NCBI GenBank assembly: GCA_036785325.1 | Contig: JAXIVH010000005.1 | Span: 14,712,225 to 14,776,224, forward strand | Direction of reading: 5' to 3' | From: Urophycis tenuis | Lineage: Eukaryota > Chordata > Actinopteri > Gadiformes > Phycidae | DNA: 64,000 nt | Shown: positions 45,636-64,000 of the stretch, piece after piece | Position numbering within the stretch: position 1 is the first letter of the stretch | Layout: every line of letters starts with the position of its first letter | Notes under the pieces: generated by a model | Told to the model about the DNA's origin: nothing | The model's input: the letters and a program-made list of their open reading frames with translations, nothing else | Database searches by the model: none | Position numbers and translations under genes: made by a program

Positions 45636-45822
<187 letters not shown>

Positions 45823-47285
45823 CACAGTATAATCATGGGGTCTGCAGCATTGTACCTCAAAAAATTTACAAATTATTTCTTATCTGGCAAACTCAGGAGA
45901 AAAAAAGTGACCTTTGACCGATGGCACCCTGACCTCCCCCTCCCCCACATTCAGGGACACGCTGGTGTCACGACACCCTGATGGTCTTCTTCAAAAGAAC
46001 CCAGAGACAAAAGCATAAAAGCAATAAAGCAATGAGGACACTGGGAATAAAAGTGCAGCCTTGATGAAACGAAATGTCCAAGTAAAAGCCTGGCAAACCC
46101 ACACATTTATAATAAATGTGTGTTGAAAAAGCTAGATGTGAGGTGAATATTCTGTCGTCTATCAAAATAACAGCATAGCTCTGGATGTGAAAGGGTGTTG
46201 TAGAGACATAACTTATAGAAGCAGGTGGAAGAAACAAGGATTTATGATGTAAAGTTGAAGGGTTCAAAAGGATTCCACCAGAGCTAAAAGCCTTGCACAA
46301 AACTGATCAAAGTGTGTTAAATACACCGAAAAGAATGTGGTAATAAAACCCAATATGAGAATTATGAGTGACAGGGAATTTAGGGCATTTAACAGCTGCC
46401 AACCTGCCTTGAATTGAATGTTTGTTCTAAGTTTGATGTGACTCCAAACTACTTGGGTTGCAACTTTCATTTGTGAATTCTAAAACTTTAGAACTACTTT
46501 GTATATTAACTGATCGCATGAAACCCGAAATAAGCCTGTAAATTCAAACATGATAACAACGCAAGATAAGCATCCATGGCTCTTTCCCACTGCCAGCGTG
46601 TGGACAGGAGACGAGGATTCTCCCCAGACTGATACTCCATGGAACAGTTGAGCATCTTATCACAGGCACAGCCGCAGCATCCTCTCCCCAAACAAGGAGT
46701 ACCTTTTATTCCCTTCGCCCCAAGCTATTCTCATTTCCTCCTTTCAATATCGCGTTTCTACATCTCATGTCTATCTATACATCTCTACACCAGCAGCATT
46801 GTCGTCCCTCAGAGAGGAGTCAATACCGCGTGTGAATGAAGACAGAGCAGCGTCTGTTCATTTTTGATTGGCTGCCGGAAGTATACCTCTTAATGGATGA
46901 TCATTCTCATTTAAATTGGCTTTGAATCCTGATGAGCTTCATTAGGGCCAGATGAGATTAGGCCCATGGTAAACATGTATGACACCTACTGTAGGAAACC
47001 GCACACACACACACACACAAACACTCATTCCACCTCTTTCTCTTGAGGAAAGGAGGAACGAGTGGGAGACAGAGAGAGAAGGAAAGAGGGAGAGATAGAC
47101 AGACAGAGACAGAGAACGGAGGAGAGAGAAAGGATAAGAGCGAGAGACAGTTGATCAGGTGCAGAAATGATGAGTCAACAGAGAGATGAAAGAGGGTGAA
47201 AGAAGGTGAAATCTCTAATTCTGTATTGATTCTGCACTTATCTCAGCTTTTCAATACTCAGCAGCACAGGAGAGTGAAACTTAAT
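45823..47285. other. Gene-free unique sequence
   Basis: About 1.4 kb without supported genes. A GA-rich patch lies at 47050-47150. Confidence 0.4.
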
Positions 47286-47287
47286 TA

Positions 47288-47316
47288 AGCCCCCCCCCCC
47301 CCCCCCCCCCCCCCCA
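47288..47316. repeat. Poly(C) run
   Basis: Nearly 30 consecutive C residues directly after TTAATTAAG. Confidence 0.9.
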
Positions 47317-47707
47317 TCCCCTGCCCACATCAAATTGTTGATATTTGATGTATGCAGGACAACCCTGTGACCTTATTGTGTGTGTATTGTAATGCTCTCT
47401 TCGTCACAGGTCACCGGTCACTGAGCATCTTTATTTAAAGGAAAGAACCAGAGGCTCTTTGTTATTAACCCTTAAGCACACTATCTCTAATGGCCTTCAA
47501 ACCACTAAAGAGGACACACACTCACCATGCACTCACACCTACACCTACATAGCACTCAAACCCGCATCTAGGAGAAAACACACGCACACATTAACGAGTT
47601 TAACGGCTGGTAAATCATTGCATGAAATGATATGCATCCCTCACAGACAATTATCATTTGTGGACTGGCTCTCAGCTAGTTTGATCATCAGTGCGGCAGG
47701 GCCACAT
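47317..47707. other. Gene-free unique sequence
   Basis: Nothing recognised beyond short CA-rich stretches. Confidence 0.3.

Positions 47708-47770
<63 letters not shown>
47708..47770. repeat. (CA)n microsatellite
   Basis: About 60 bp of CA. Confidence 0.95.
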
Positions 47771-47771
<1 letters not shown>

Positions 47772-48850
47772 CGGCCCACCACCTGCACCCCCGCTAAGGT
47801 GCGCTGAGACACGTATTAGCACCCATTAGCTGCTCCTTTCATCGCTGGAGCATCGCTTTTCAATGGGATACACAATCAATATTGTGCCAGAGAGATCAGT
47901 ACTTGCTCGAATACACCTCACATAAACACACCTCTGGCTGCACAGCTAGACAGTAGAGCTGCAACCTACCATTATTTTCATTTTCATTTCAAAAGTATTG
48001 GCCGATGGCCGTCCTAAGTTACCACAGTCAAAAATGGTGCCTTAAATGTGCTTGCTTTATTGGACAAGCAGCCAGAAAGTAAAGTATTAAAGTAGTATGA
48101 ATCATGAACCAAACATAATAATTTCGGAGGCAAATGTGTTTGTACTACCTACAAGGTATTTGCACTTGATGCATGACTTTTCATTTATCATTATAAAAAT
48201 GTCAGATTAATTTGCATTTCAATTTCAATTGACTATTGAGAAAAACCTCCCAGTCCCAAAATGTGTGATGTTGCCTCCTAAAGAGCAATGATCACGCTCA
48301 TCTAAACACACAACATACAGCACAAGGTCAAAGTTCATCGTTACGGCAACACAGGATGCTCGGGTGGACGAGGGAGATTGGGACTGTAACTATAGCCGGT
48401 CCTCTTTAGACAACTTTCGCTGCCAGGACTCGATACCGTTCTGCAGCAGTGGGTTATTCACCCCCTCTACAGCCTCTATCTACCTCCCGTCTGCAGGTAC
48501 CCTATTGAAAAGCTCCTCTTCAAAGCAAGTAATAAGCCAGCGCACAGTGGGACGTGTACTATACATCCCACGGAGAGAATGACACTCTCCTTCCAGATGA
48601 ATCCCAGACACACAAACACTCACACAAACACACATGCACATGAACACACAACACAATCCCCATCTCAGATCCTACCTGTTGGCGGTTTGCAAGGATTGTG
48701 TAGTTAGGGTTGCTGAGGTCAAAGGGTGAGGTCAGGGTCGTTCAGTGGGGAGGGAGGGGCAATGGCAGAGCTATAATAGGTCCGTCTTCTGTCTTCTAGA
48801 GAGCTGCTCTGGTCCTGTATAGAGCGCAGCATGCTGCTCTTATAGGGATA
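47771..48850. other. Gene-free unique sequence
   Basis: No supported gene. An open frame of 72 codons at 48364-48582 has no recognisable domain. Confidence 0.35.
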
Positions 48851-49795
48851 AGCCCCTCCCCTACCCACACCATCACTACCACCCCTCTCCTCCCTTAGAC
48901 ACCATCACTACTACCACTCCCCTACCCACACCATCACTAACATCCCTCTCCTCCCCTAGACACTATCACTACCGCCCTTCTCCTCTCCTAGACACCATCA
49001 CTACCACTCCGCTTACCCTTAGACATCATCACTACCACCTGTCTCCTCCCCTACCCACATCATCACTACCCCCTTTCCCCTCCCCTAGAGACCATCCACC
49101 TTCCCTTACCACTCTATCATTACCACCTGTCTTCTCCCCTTGACACCATCACTACCACTCGTTCCCACCACTCGTCCCCTCACCTACCCTCACCATCACT
49201 ACCATCCCTCTCCTCCCCTAGAAACCATCACTCCCTCGCTCTCCTCCCCTACACACCATCACTACCACCCTCTCCTCCCCTAGACACCATCACTACCAAC
49301 CCTCTCATCCCCTAGACACCATCACTACCACCCCACTCATCCCCTAGACACCATCACTACCACCCCTCTCATCCCCTAGACACCATCACTACGAACCCTC
49401 TCATCCCCTAGACACCATCACTACGAACCCTCTCATCCCCTAGACACCATCACTACCACCCCTCTCATCCCCTAGACACCATCACTACCACCCCACTCAT
49501 CCCCTAGATACCATCACTACCACCCCACTCATCCCCTAGACACCATCACTACAACCCCACTCATCCCCTAGACACCATCACTACCACCCCACTCATTCCT
49601 TAAATAACATCACTACCACCCCACTCATCCCCTAGACACCATCACTACCACCCCACTCATCCCCTAGATACCATCACTACCACCCCTCCCCTCCCCTCCC
49701 CTAGACACCATCACTATTACAACCCCACTCATCCCCTAGACACCATCACTACCATCCCACTCATCCCCTAGATACCACCACTACCAACCCTACCC
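48851..49795. repeat. Minisatellite of about 32 bp unit
   Basis: About 25-30 imperfect copies of a 32-bp unit whose core is CCCCTAGACACCATCACTAC followed by CACCCCACTCAT. The right part (about 49300-49780) is much more regular than the left, where unit lengths vary. This suggests growth from the right side. Confidence 0.9.
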
Positions 49796-50220
<425 letters not shown>

Positions 50221-50708
50221 TGTGTTAACATGAGTAAATGCATCATATTGATCTAAATACATTTTCATGCTTCAGAACGTCTTACCTTGTCTTACATATC
50301 AATATCAATCAATAAATCTGTAAAATTGCAACAACAAATGAGACATGTGGTTCAAGAAACATTGTGTCATTTTGGAGCATGCGTACGCGGGAGTGTCAGA
50401 ATCAGAATATGGATCTGTGTTACTTTAACTGTGATATTTGGTTCATGTAGTTGAGTCCATGTGAATGGTAAAAAAACAAACAGTGGTGTCCTGTTGTGGT
50501 GTGGGCCGATACATTACTCCCCAGATTTACTATGTCCTAAAACAAAACATAATACTACATCCTAAAACAAAACAAAACACAGGGTGCAAACAGAATTCAG
50601 ATTTGATGAGAGGACATCAAATCAAATCAAAGAGGAAACTAGCCTGAGAACAGACGCGCAACAACGAGCTCTGAACATCAAGCAGATAAGCATCTCCCCG
50701 ACCCCCCC
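50221..50708. other. Gene-free AT-rich sequence
   Basis: Includes short AAACAAAAC and ATCAAATCAA direct repeats; no gene. Confidence 0.3.
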
Positions 50709-50857
50709 ATACACACACACACGCACACAAACACATGCACACACACACATGCACACACGCACACACACATACACACACACTAACGCACGTACACACACAC
50801 ATGCACACGCACACACACACGTACACACACACACACACACGCACATAAACATGCAGA

Positions 50858-50895
<38 letters not shown>
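50709..50895. repeat. Compound (CA)n microsatellite
   Basis: CA repeats with CACG, CATG and TACA variants. Confidence 0.95.
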
Positions 50896-50896
<1 letters not shown>

Positions 50897-51169
50897 CTTT
50901 TCCTCGTCCTGCCCAACAACATTGACGGCTCGTCTCCTGCCATTGATTACACATTCTGTCGTCTGAGCGATTGGAGGTGAAAGACAACCAGCTAAATGAG
51001 CAATTAGCTGTCATTGTGGGGTAGCGCGTGCCGCGGCTGCCGCAGAGCCCCACCAGCGTTAGCGGAAGTGTTCTGAGTTCGCCAAACACACAGCGTCTGA
51101 ATGATGAGAAGACAGGCAAGACAGGACGCAGAGGGGAAGACAGAATTCAGAGGGAGTCAGATAAGGGAA

Positions 51170-51171
<2 letters not shown>

Positions 51172-51233
<62 letters not shown>

Positions 51234-51358
51234 GCGTACGTGCGCGTGCGTGTGCCTGTGGGTGTGCATGCGTGTGGGTGTGCATGCGTGCGTGTGTGTG
51301 CGTGTGCTTGCGCGTGCGCATGCGTGTGCGTGTGTGTGTGTGCGCGTGTGTGTGCCTG
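51172..51358. repeat. Compound (TG)n/(TGCG)n microsatellite
   Basis: A pure TG run (51172-51228) followed by a CG-rich variant region with GCGTGCGTGT and GGTGTGCATGCGTG motifs. Confidence 0.95.
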
Positions 51359-53209
51359 TAAAAGAGAGAGAAAGTGACAAAGTGACAGTGAAAGAGTGAG
51401 TGCCCCATTGCAAGTGTGTGTGTGTGTCACTGTCTTATCCACAACACTGTTTCCTCAACAAAGTGAATTAAATCCATTAATTAAATAGTCGTAAAGACTT
51501 TTCCTGGGGGAAATGGCTCATGGCTAAACAGTCATGTACATATGCTAAATTTAGCCTCATCAAAACAACCGCGAGAAGAAAAGGGGGAAAAAAAACTCAA
51601 GGGCTTGAGTGTTTTTCTTCTGACGATATGATCAGAAATTCAGACAGAACATCTGCCTCAACTTGAAAATATTCCCAGGCTATGAATCACATATGGTCAT
51701 AACCAGTTGGATATATATTAAGGCCTATTTCTTTTTTCGTTCTTTTTCTATTTTCATAGAGCTCAGCTCCATGCGAGGTGAATGCTTGATGCTAACCTCC
51801 TCTAATGGCTGCTTGTACTCTTAAAAACTTTAATATGTTCACCAGACCACTCATCGCTAGGCTCCGGCTCTAGAGTTCTGGTCTGAGAGATGAACGGAGC
51901 CAGAATGCCTATCAGGGTGGCCATTTTGTGTGGAGATAAAGAAGCCTTATCTCGTTGGGCCAGGTGCTTAAAGTGCTGATCCAATCAAGAGCTACTTAAA
52001 AGAATTCATTGACTTCTGAACCCTGCTCTCATTGGTAAATGTTTGGAAGAGACAAACAGGGAAGAGTCTATGAGGGCTTTGTTCCTCCTCTTTCTTATTG
52101 CGATGTGAAAGAACGCTGCTGATGTCATTCATGCGTCAGCAGGCCTCCCCCAACATCCATGACGCCACACCAGAACGCTAACTGCTGTTACATCTGAAAA
52201 CGTTCAGAATAGCCCCAACAACTGAGACAATGAGGACCAGTCTCTCCTCCCTGGGTTTGCTTTTGTAATCGACACTGGAGTGTGAGCACAACCATAAACG
52301 TGGGCCTGGTTTGTGTCGTATTGACCAACGTTATAAAACACATGCAGGCGTTTGGCAGACACTTTTGTCCAATTCACAGCATATCAAAGTGGTGGTTCCT
52401 ACGGAAGGGATGATGTACAGCGAGCCAAGTCATTATCGGAAAATAAATAGACACTGTCAATTTTACTGCTAATTAAATTGCTAATTAATAAATAAATCAA
52501 TAATTTGAGACAAAATATAACCTCCTTCTTTAGGGGGCGTGGTCTTAGTCTCCAGGGGGGCGTGGCCTCCCCCCCACCCCCAACCCCACAATGTGGTCTT
52601 GGCTTCACTGAGGGCGTGGGCTCAGCGCCCCAAGGTGTGGCCTTAGCTCCCACGGGGGCGTGGCTACAGACACTCCCATTATATCTGGGTTTCGAGGTTC
52701 TGCCCCTAGCTCTCACCATGAAGCATGGGGTCGCTAAATGCCACTTCTCTACAGACCAAATGCCACAGGTGAATCATAGTGCATGCGTCAGAGCGTATTA
52801 TTAGTCCGCTCGGACTGGGAGGCCCAAAAGGTTATGGAGCCTGCCCTCTCCTTGCTCTGGCCATCTCTCAACTCTAATTGATTGGCTGCCTTCAGAGTTA
52901 ATGGAGGCTGATTGACTGTGTCTGTGGCCCTATGAGACGATGTCCAAGTACACTTAGACAAGACTATCCAATCAAAAGATGTGACCTCTCCCTGTTGCAG
53001 CTTGCGAGTCATGTACGCCTTGGTTCCCTAGTTTTACAACTGTATTTTAAGTGTGTTCACATCCTGGCTGCTTTACTTTATCTTCTCTGTCTGTCTGCTC
53101 TTTCATTCCTACGCGTCCTTTTGTCCACCCATTCATCTGTCCACATGTCTATCTGTCTGTCTGCATGTCTATCTGATAGAGGGCTGAGTTGCGTCTAGCT
53201 GTCATCATT
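51359..53209. other. Gene-free unique sequence with a SINE-tail-like scrap
   Basis: About 1.85 kb. The piece GGCAGACACTTTTGTCCAAT near 52353 resembles the tail of fish SINEs/LINEs. Region 52540-52680 carries repeated GGGGCGTGG and TGTGG(T/C)CTTAG phrases. No gene supported. Confidence 0.4.
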
Positions 53210-53366
53210 CACCAGCCCAGCACCCCTCATCCACCACCCCATCACCCCTCGTCCACCCCCATCACCCCTTGTCCACCCCCCCATCACCACTCATCCACCC
53301 CCCCATCACCCCTCGTCCATCCCCCCCCCGATCCGCCCCCCACCCCCCCCCCCCCCCCCCCCCCCC
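53210..53366. repeat. CACC/CATC-rich minisatellite ending in poly(C)
   Basis: Imperfect repeats on CCATCACCCCTCGTCCACCC, then C-rich sequence at 53320-53366. Confidence 0.8.
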
Positions 53367-54833
53367 AGCACCTCTGCTGACGCTATGCAGTGTGTTTAAA
53401 ACTACAGAGCCCAAGAATAGCCTGCAGTGCAGTCGCCCTGAAACGCAGCCTGTAACTACAGCCTCATGTGCAAAACAGCGACCTGTGATCCATACCGTGA
53501 GCCACCGAGATAATTTAGTTTATGCTTCGTGGAGCTTCTTTAGCTTCCTAAAATAGCGCAGGGAACTCTCCTTTCTAAGAGCCCATTAATGTAGCTCTTA
53601 CGAGTGCTTAAGTGGCCGGCCAGGAAGGAGTGTTTTTTTGCTTTCATGATTGGCACCCAGATGGCTGCAGTTACCTAGGCGACAGGTCCTGCCTGTCATT
53701 ATCCATCATGTCCCCGTGCAACTGCCAGGGGGTTGCACTGTCTCTGCGCAGCATCAGGGTCCTATTTAAAGAGGATGGACGCCGCGTTGCTGGGAGGTGT
53801 AAAAGACATCCGTTCTGATGCTCGGCTTGAACTGGGACCGATGCAGGCCTGACTTAGCTTCATGGACCAAACTAAGAGGAGGAATGGCCTGAATGAATGG
53901 AAAACCTATAATCACCGATAGAGAACACCGGGACACTTTTCCTCTCTTTCCCCAGCAAAGTCAATCAATGTCAACCATTAATTACCAAATGGTTATGGGA
54001 GGCTTCAGTCCAAATGGAGTCCATTTACCCAGAATGCCCTTCGTTATTGACTTATTGGCCAGTCTACCTCTGCGGGCTGACAAAGCCATCAGAAGCCATT
54101 CATAACCAATGACGATGGCTGACCAGGCAAAGTTATGAACGTTTTGGTTGTCAATGTTGGCAAAAATAAACTTATTGCAAATAGGCAGTGGTGATGTGCT
54201 CATCTAACATTATTCAGCTGTAAACAATTCATCTAACCTTCCCTCCAGTCGATATCAAAAGGACCACCAATGTTCCAAAAACTTAACTCACAAAAGTTGG
54301 AATGAGATATATGAGCTATGCCTTCAGGCTAAACTTAAGCTTGGCTTATCTTCAGAACCGTATGTCTTCAAATAAAACATAGAATTCAGCAAAAACTACA
54401 TTCTGAGTGTCCTACTCTCAAAATGTGTATTTTAAAGTCAGGCAGTTAGTGTCCCACTCAGATAATGTGTATTTACAAGTGAAACATGATATTAGGTAAT
54501 GACCAAATGTAGAATGACAGGAACCTGCTGACTACTGCTTCTTACAAACTACATCAGGCCGTAACTGTTTTGATATTGATTGAAATTTTAAGATGGCCCA
54601 AATTTTGCACAAAAACAAGTTTGCAATGACGAGGTTTAGTTAGGTACGTACAGGAAAAGAAATAACAGTGTGTGGCATGCTTGTTAAATTGCTGATCTGA
54701 TCAGTTTGACATATTCTTGTCATTAGAATATTTGAATGTTATGTGTTTCGATGTCTCTGTAGATTCTGTAAAAGCATAAATGGCAAGTAAGTAAAGAGTT
54801 TTCTGTCTCGCCCTTTTACTACCTGCCCCCCCC
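53367..54833. other. Gene-free unique sequence
   Basis: About 1.5 kb with no supported coding region or repeat family that I recognise. Confidence 0.4.
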
Positions 54834-54887
54834 TCTCTCTCTCTCTCTCACTCTTATTCCCACTCCCTGTTGCTCTCCATCCATCCA

Positions 54888-54967
<80 letters not shown>
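54834..54967. repeat. (CT)n microsatellite, two blocks
   Basis: Short CT block near 54834-54850 and a pure one at 54890-54967, separated by a CCATCCATCC stretch. Confidence 0.9.
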
Positions 54968-54971
<4 letters not shown>

Positions 54972-55863
54972 TTTCCTGTGGTGGCTAATCGAGGCTCTTT
55001 CCGTGGGCAGTTAAAAGAGGGCCGGCTATAAACTATGGATGGGTATTGGATTGAATTTTACAGGTCGGTCTCTGGCCTTCTGTCATCGTTTACCTGCGGT
55101 CGAGACAGTGGCCGGTCGTCACCACAGACGGATGGAGAAATCTATTCATCCAGTCATTTGTTTTCCAGTCGGCGGTGCGCTCGCATCGCTGAGGGTTTCC
55201 AGGGACAGTAAATCATGTGGGGTTTGCGGGGGCGGCGACGGAGCGTAATTACCCAGGGTCCCTCTCTCTCTCTCTCTCTCTCTCTACGTCAGGGACTGAA
55301 TGGTCCCTCTCTACGTCAGGGGGTAAATGAGCCCATCCCAGGCCCCTGAAAGGGAGGCAAAGGCGCTGACTGTGCGGTTTTCATCCTCTGCCGCCACCCA
55401 CTTCATCTGCCTAATCAACTGGGGTTTACCATTGTGTTCCTCCCCTGGTGCCTGCTACCACCCGTCCTCGACCATTGGCACGATGTGCGATGGTTATCGG
55501 TAGGAGTAGTGTCTGGCCTAGGGGACATAGGGAACCTGTACGGTTTACATCTCGCTCCAATATCCACAGACTACCTGTAGGCACCCTTGCGCAAGATGAT
55601 TAACTGCTATTATCTGCTACCTAATGACCTGTACCGACACTTGTGTCTTCTGCTGAATTAGTAAATAATGGATAGTGGTTAGTGGTTCTGTTAGCAGAAC
55701 GGATGGATGGAGAGGAGGTGGGAGGAGGTAGGAGCAGCGCCAGAGGAGAGGAAAGGTGAGCAGAGGAGAAGAGGTAATGGGGGTTAAGAGTTTTACTGCA
55801 AAATCACAGAGTAGCTGGCAGGCCAAGGCTACAGAGGCCAAGGGCACACACACACCAGCTCAG
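54968..55863. other. Gene-free unique sequence
   Basis: Holds a CT tract at 55258-55285, after which the phrase TCTCTACGTCAGGG occurs twice (about 55280 and 55307). No gene supported. Confidence 0.35.
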
Positions 55864-55916
<53 letters not shown>

Positions 55917-56076
55917 GACCCAAGCAAATGTATTATGGGATTTACGCCTTGAGTAAGAAAGGCTTGATCAGCAAAAATATAAAACATAACTGAAGCGCTT
56001 TTTCCAGAACTTCTTAAATCAGTAAATTGTTCAATTTACCATCAAGCACCCAAGCTGCCCATACCCACTCACACAT

Positions 56077-56141
<65 letters not shown>

Positions 56142-56487
56142 CGCACACACACATGATTGGTGTTCAACAGAGCAGAGACATTCAGTTATCTGCAGTGCTA
56201 AAGACTCTCCCTTTCTCTCTATCCCTCTCTCTTTCTCACTGTCTCTCTTTTTCTCCCATCGCTCCCTTTCTCTTTATCTCTCACTCACCTTCACCTTCTT
56301 CTCTCTATTTCTCTATCTCCCTCTTCTTCTCTATCCTATCTATCCATCCATCCTCTATATACTGTATATGTCTTTCTATCCATCTCTCTTTCTCTCTTTC
56401 TATGTGTCTTTATGTCTCTCACTCAGCCTCTCCAGCCCGTTCTCTTTTTCTCTTCCACTCTTTCCCACTCACTCCCCCTTCTCCGTA

Positions 56488-56578
<91 letters not shown>
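55864..56578. repeat. Cluster of (CA)n and (CT)n microsatellites
   Basis: CA at 55864-55914 and 56088-56139, CT-rich degenerate sequence from 56200 to 56500, and CT joined to CA at 56488-56578. Open frames across it are Ser/Leu/His/Thr repeats only. Confidence 0.9.
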
Positions 56579-56582
<4 letters not shown>

Positions 56583-56800
56583 AACGCACTCTCTTCACGT
56601 TCTCAAACACACATACACACACAGTCTTCTGCACCCCTGCCATAGCAGCAGAGAGCAACATTCCAATCTAACTTTTGCTGACTCAACACTATTTGATAAA
56701 CATAAAAGCTATTTACAGAAATCAGAATACAACATGTATCCCTCAAACTAATTCAGATGACGTTTGGATACATAGTTGTTCCTTATCAAAAGCAGGGTCA

Positions 56801-57227
<427 letters not shown>

Positions 57228-57314
<87 letters not shown>
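57228..57314. repeat. (CA)n microsatellite
   Basis: About 87 bp of uninterrupted CA. Confidence 0.95.
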
Positions 57315-60180
<2,866 letters not shown>

Positions 60181-60445
60181 AAGATACACCGCCCATCACC
60201 CTCACTTCTCCATCACCCTCACTCATCCATATAATCACTCATCCTTCACCCTCACTCATCCATATCATCACTTCTCCATCACCCTCAGATATCCATTATA
60301 CCAGTTATCCTAGATATCATTAACCCATAATAGCAGCTCCCAGTGTCCACCAGTTGACGGCTGCTTATACTGGGCAGCTCCCACTGTCCACCAGTAGAAG
60401 AAGACTGTGATTCTACTGGGCAGCTCCCAGTGTCCACCCATTGAA
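60181..60445. repeat. Two short minisatellites
   Basis: At 60190-60300 are copies built on CACCCTCACTCATCCATAT. At 60333-60440 are three copies of GCAGCTCCCAGTGTCCACC with 41- and 46-bp periods; the spacers carry TTCTACTGG or TTATACTGG. Confidence 0.75.
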
Positions 60446-60683
60446 GAATGTGGTATATCAGTTGCAGCAATGAGCATAGACTGATAAAATATTGAAGTGT
60501 TTGAAGAGTTTGAAGATAGCCCAACCGAATGAAGACAAAAACTATGAAGGTGGGTCACACACATACACCCACACAAGGTCAACATCTGACCGATGCTAAA
60601 GCTCAGCACTACCACAGTCCTACCATCACAAGATCCAACAACCTTGAAGCTTAACTCATCCACACACACTTGAGAAATGATAG

Positions 60684-64000
<3,317 letters not shown>

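Overview
The window looks like teleost (ray-finned fish) nuclear DNA. Genes are split by GT-AG introns. The interspersed repeats are families typical of fish: RTE/Rex3-, CR1/L2- and L1/Tx1-type LINEs, tRNA-headed SINEs, a Ty3/gypsy remnant and an IS630-Tc1 type transposon. Very long (CA)n/(TG)n and (CT)n/(GA)n tracts occur throughout. Nothing bacterial or viral is evident. All functional statements below are read from sequence motifs and remembered family knowledge; no search was run.

Three host protein genes can be assembled exon by exon. (1) A SERF2-type small EDRK-rich factor on + (coding 9136-10585, three exons, 63 aa), with a CpG-containing upstream region carrying CRE-, NRF1- and TCTCGCGA-like motifs. 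(2) A secreted C-type lectin with two lectin domains on + (21946-23787, five exons, about 329 aa). (3) Prepronociceptin on - (39843-38343, two coding exons, 233 aa), which encodes a Tyr-type nociceptin and an upstream FGGFL peptide bounded by dibasic sites.

Layout: 1-8.9 kb is microsatellite-rich and gene-free, with one SINE (about 3.85-4.01 kb) and a probable 2.1-kb TIR element (4.7-6.8 kb). SERF2 follows at 9.1-10.9 kb. At 12.6-15.4 kb lie a CR1/L2-type LINE and a Ty3/gypsy integrase remnant. A full-length RTE/Rex3-type retrotransposon with an open 1059-codon frame and a perfect 13-bp target duplication sits at 16.55-19.94 kb. The lectin gene occupies 21.9-23.8 kb, followed by a gypsy LTR/gag/integrase remnant (24.4-26.1 kb). 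From 26.6 to about 36.2 kb there is a nest of transposons: an L1/Tx1-like LINE broken by an intron-containing IS630-Tc1 transposon, a CR1/L2 LINE in the opposite orientation, an unidentified segment of about 430 bp, and a TIR element of about 380 bp. Pnoc is at 38.2-39.9 kb. From 40 to 64 kb I find no convincing gene: the stretch holds micro- and minisatellites and unique sequence that could be intergenic or intronic.

The three host genes show no sign of working together: one is a housekeeping chaperone-like factor, one a secreted lectin probably in immunity, one a neuropeptide precursor. The most interesting items are the opioid/nociceptin hybrid precursor, the tandemly copied splice donor beside its first exon, the apparently intact RTE element with an unusual leader, and the transposon nest.
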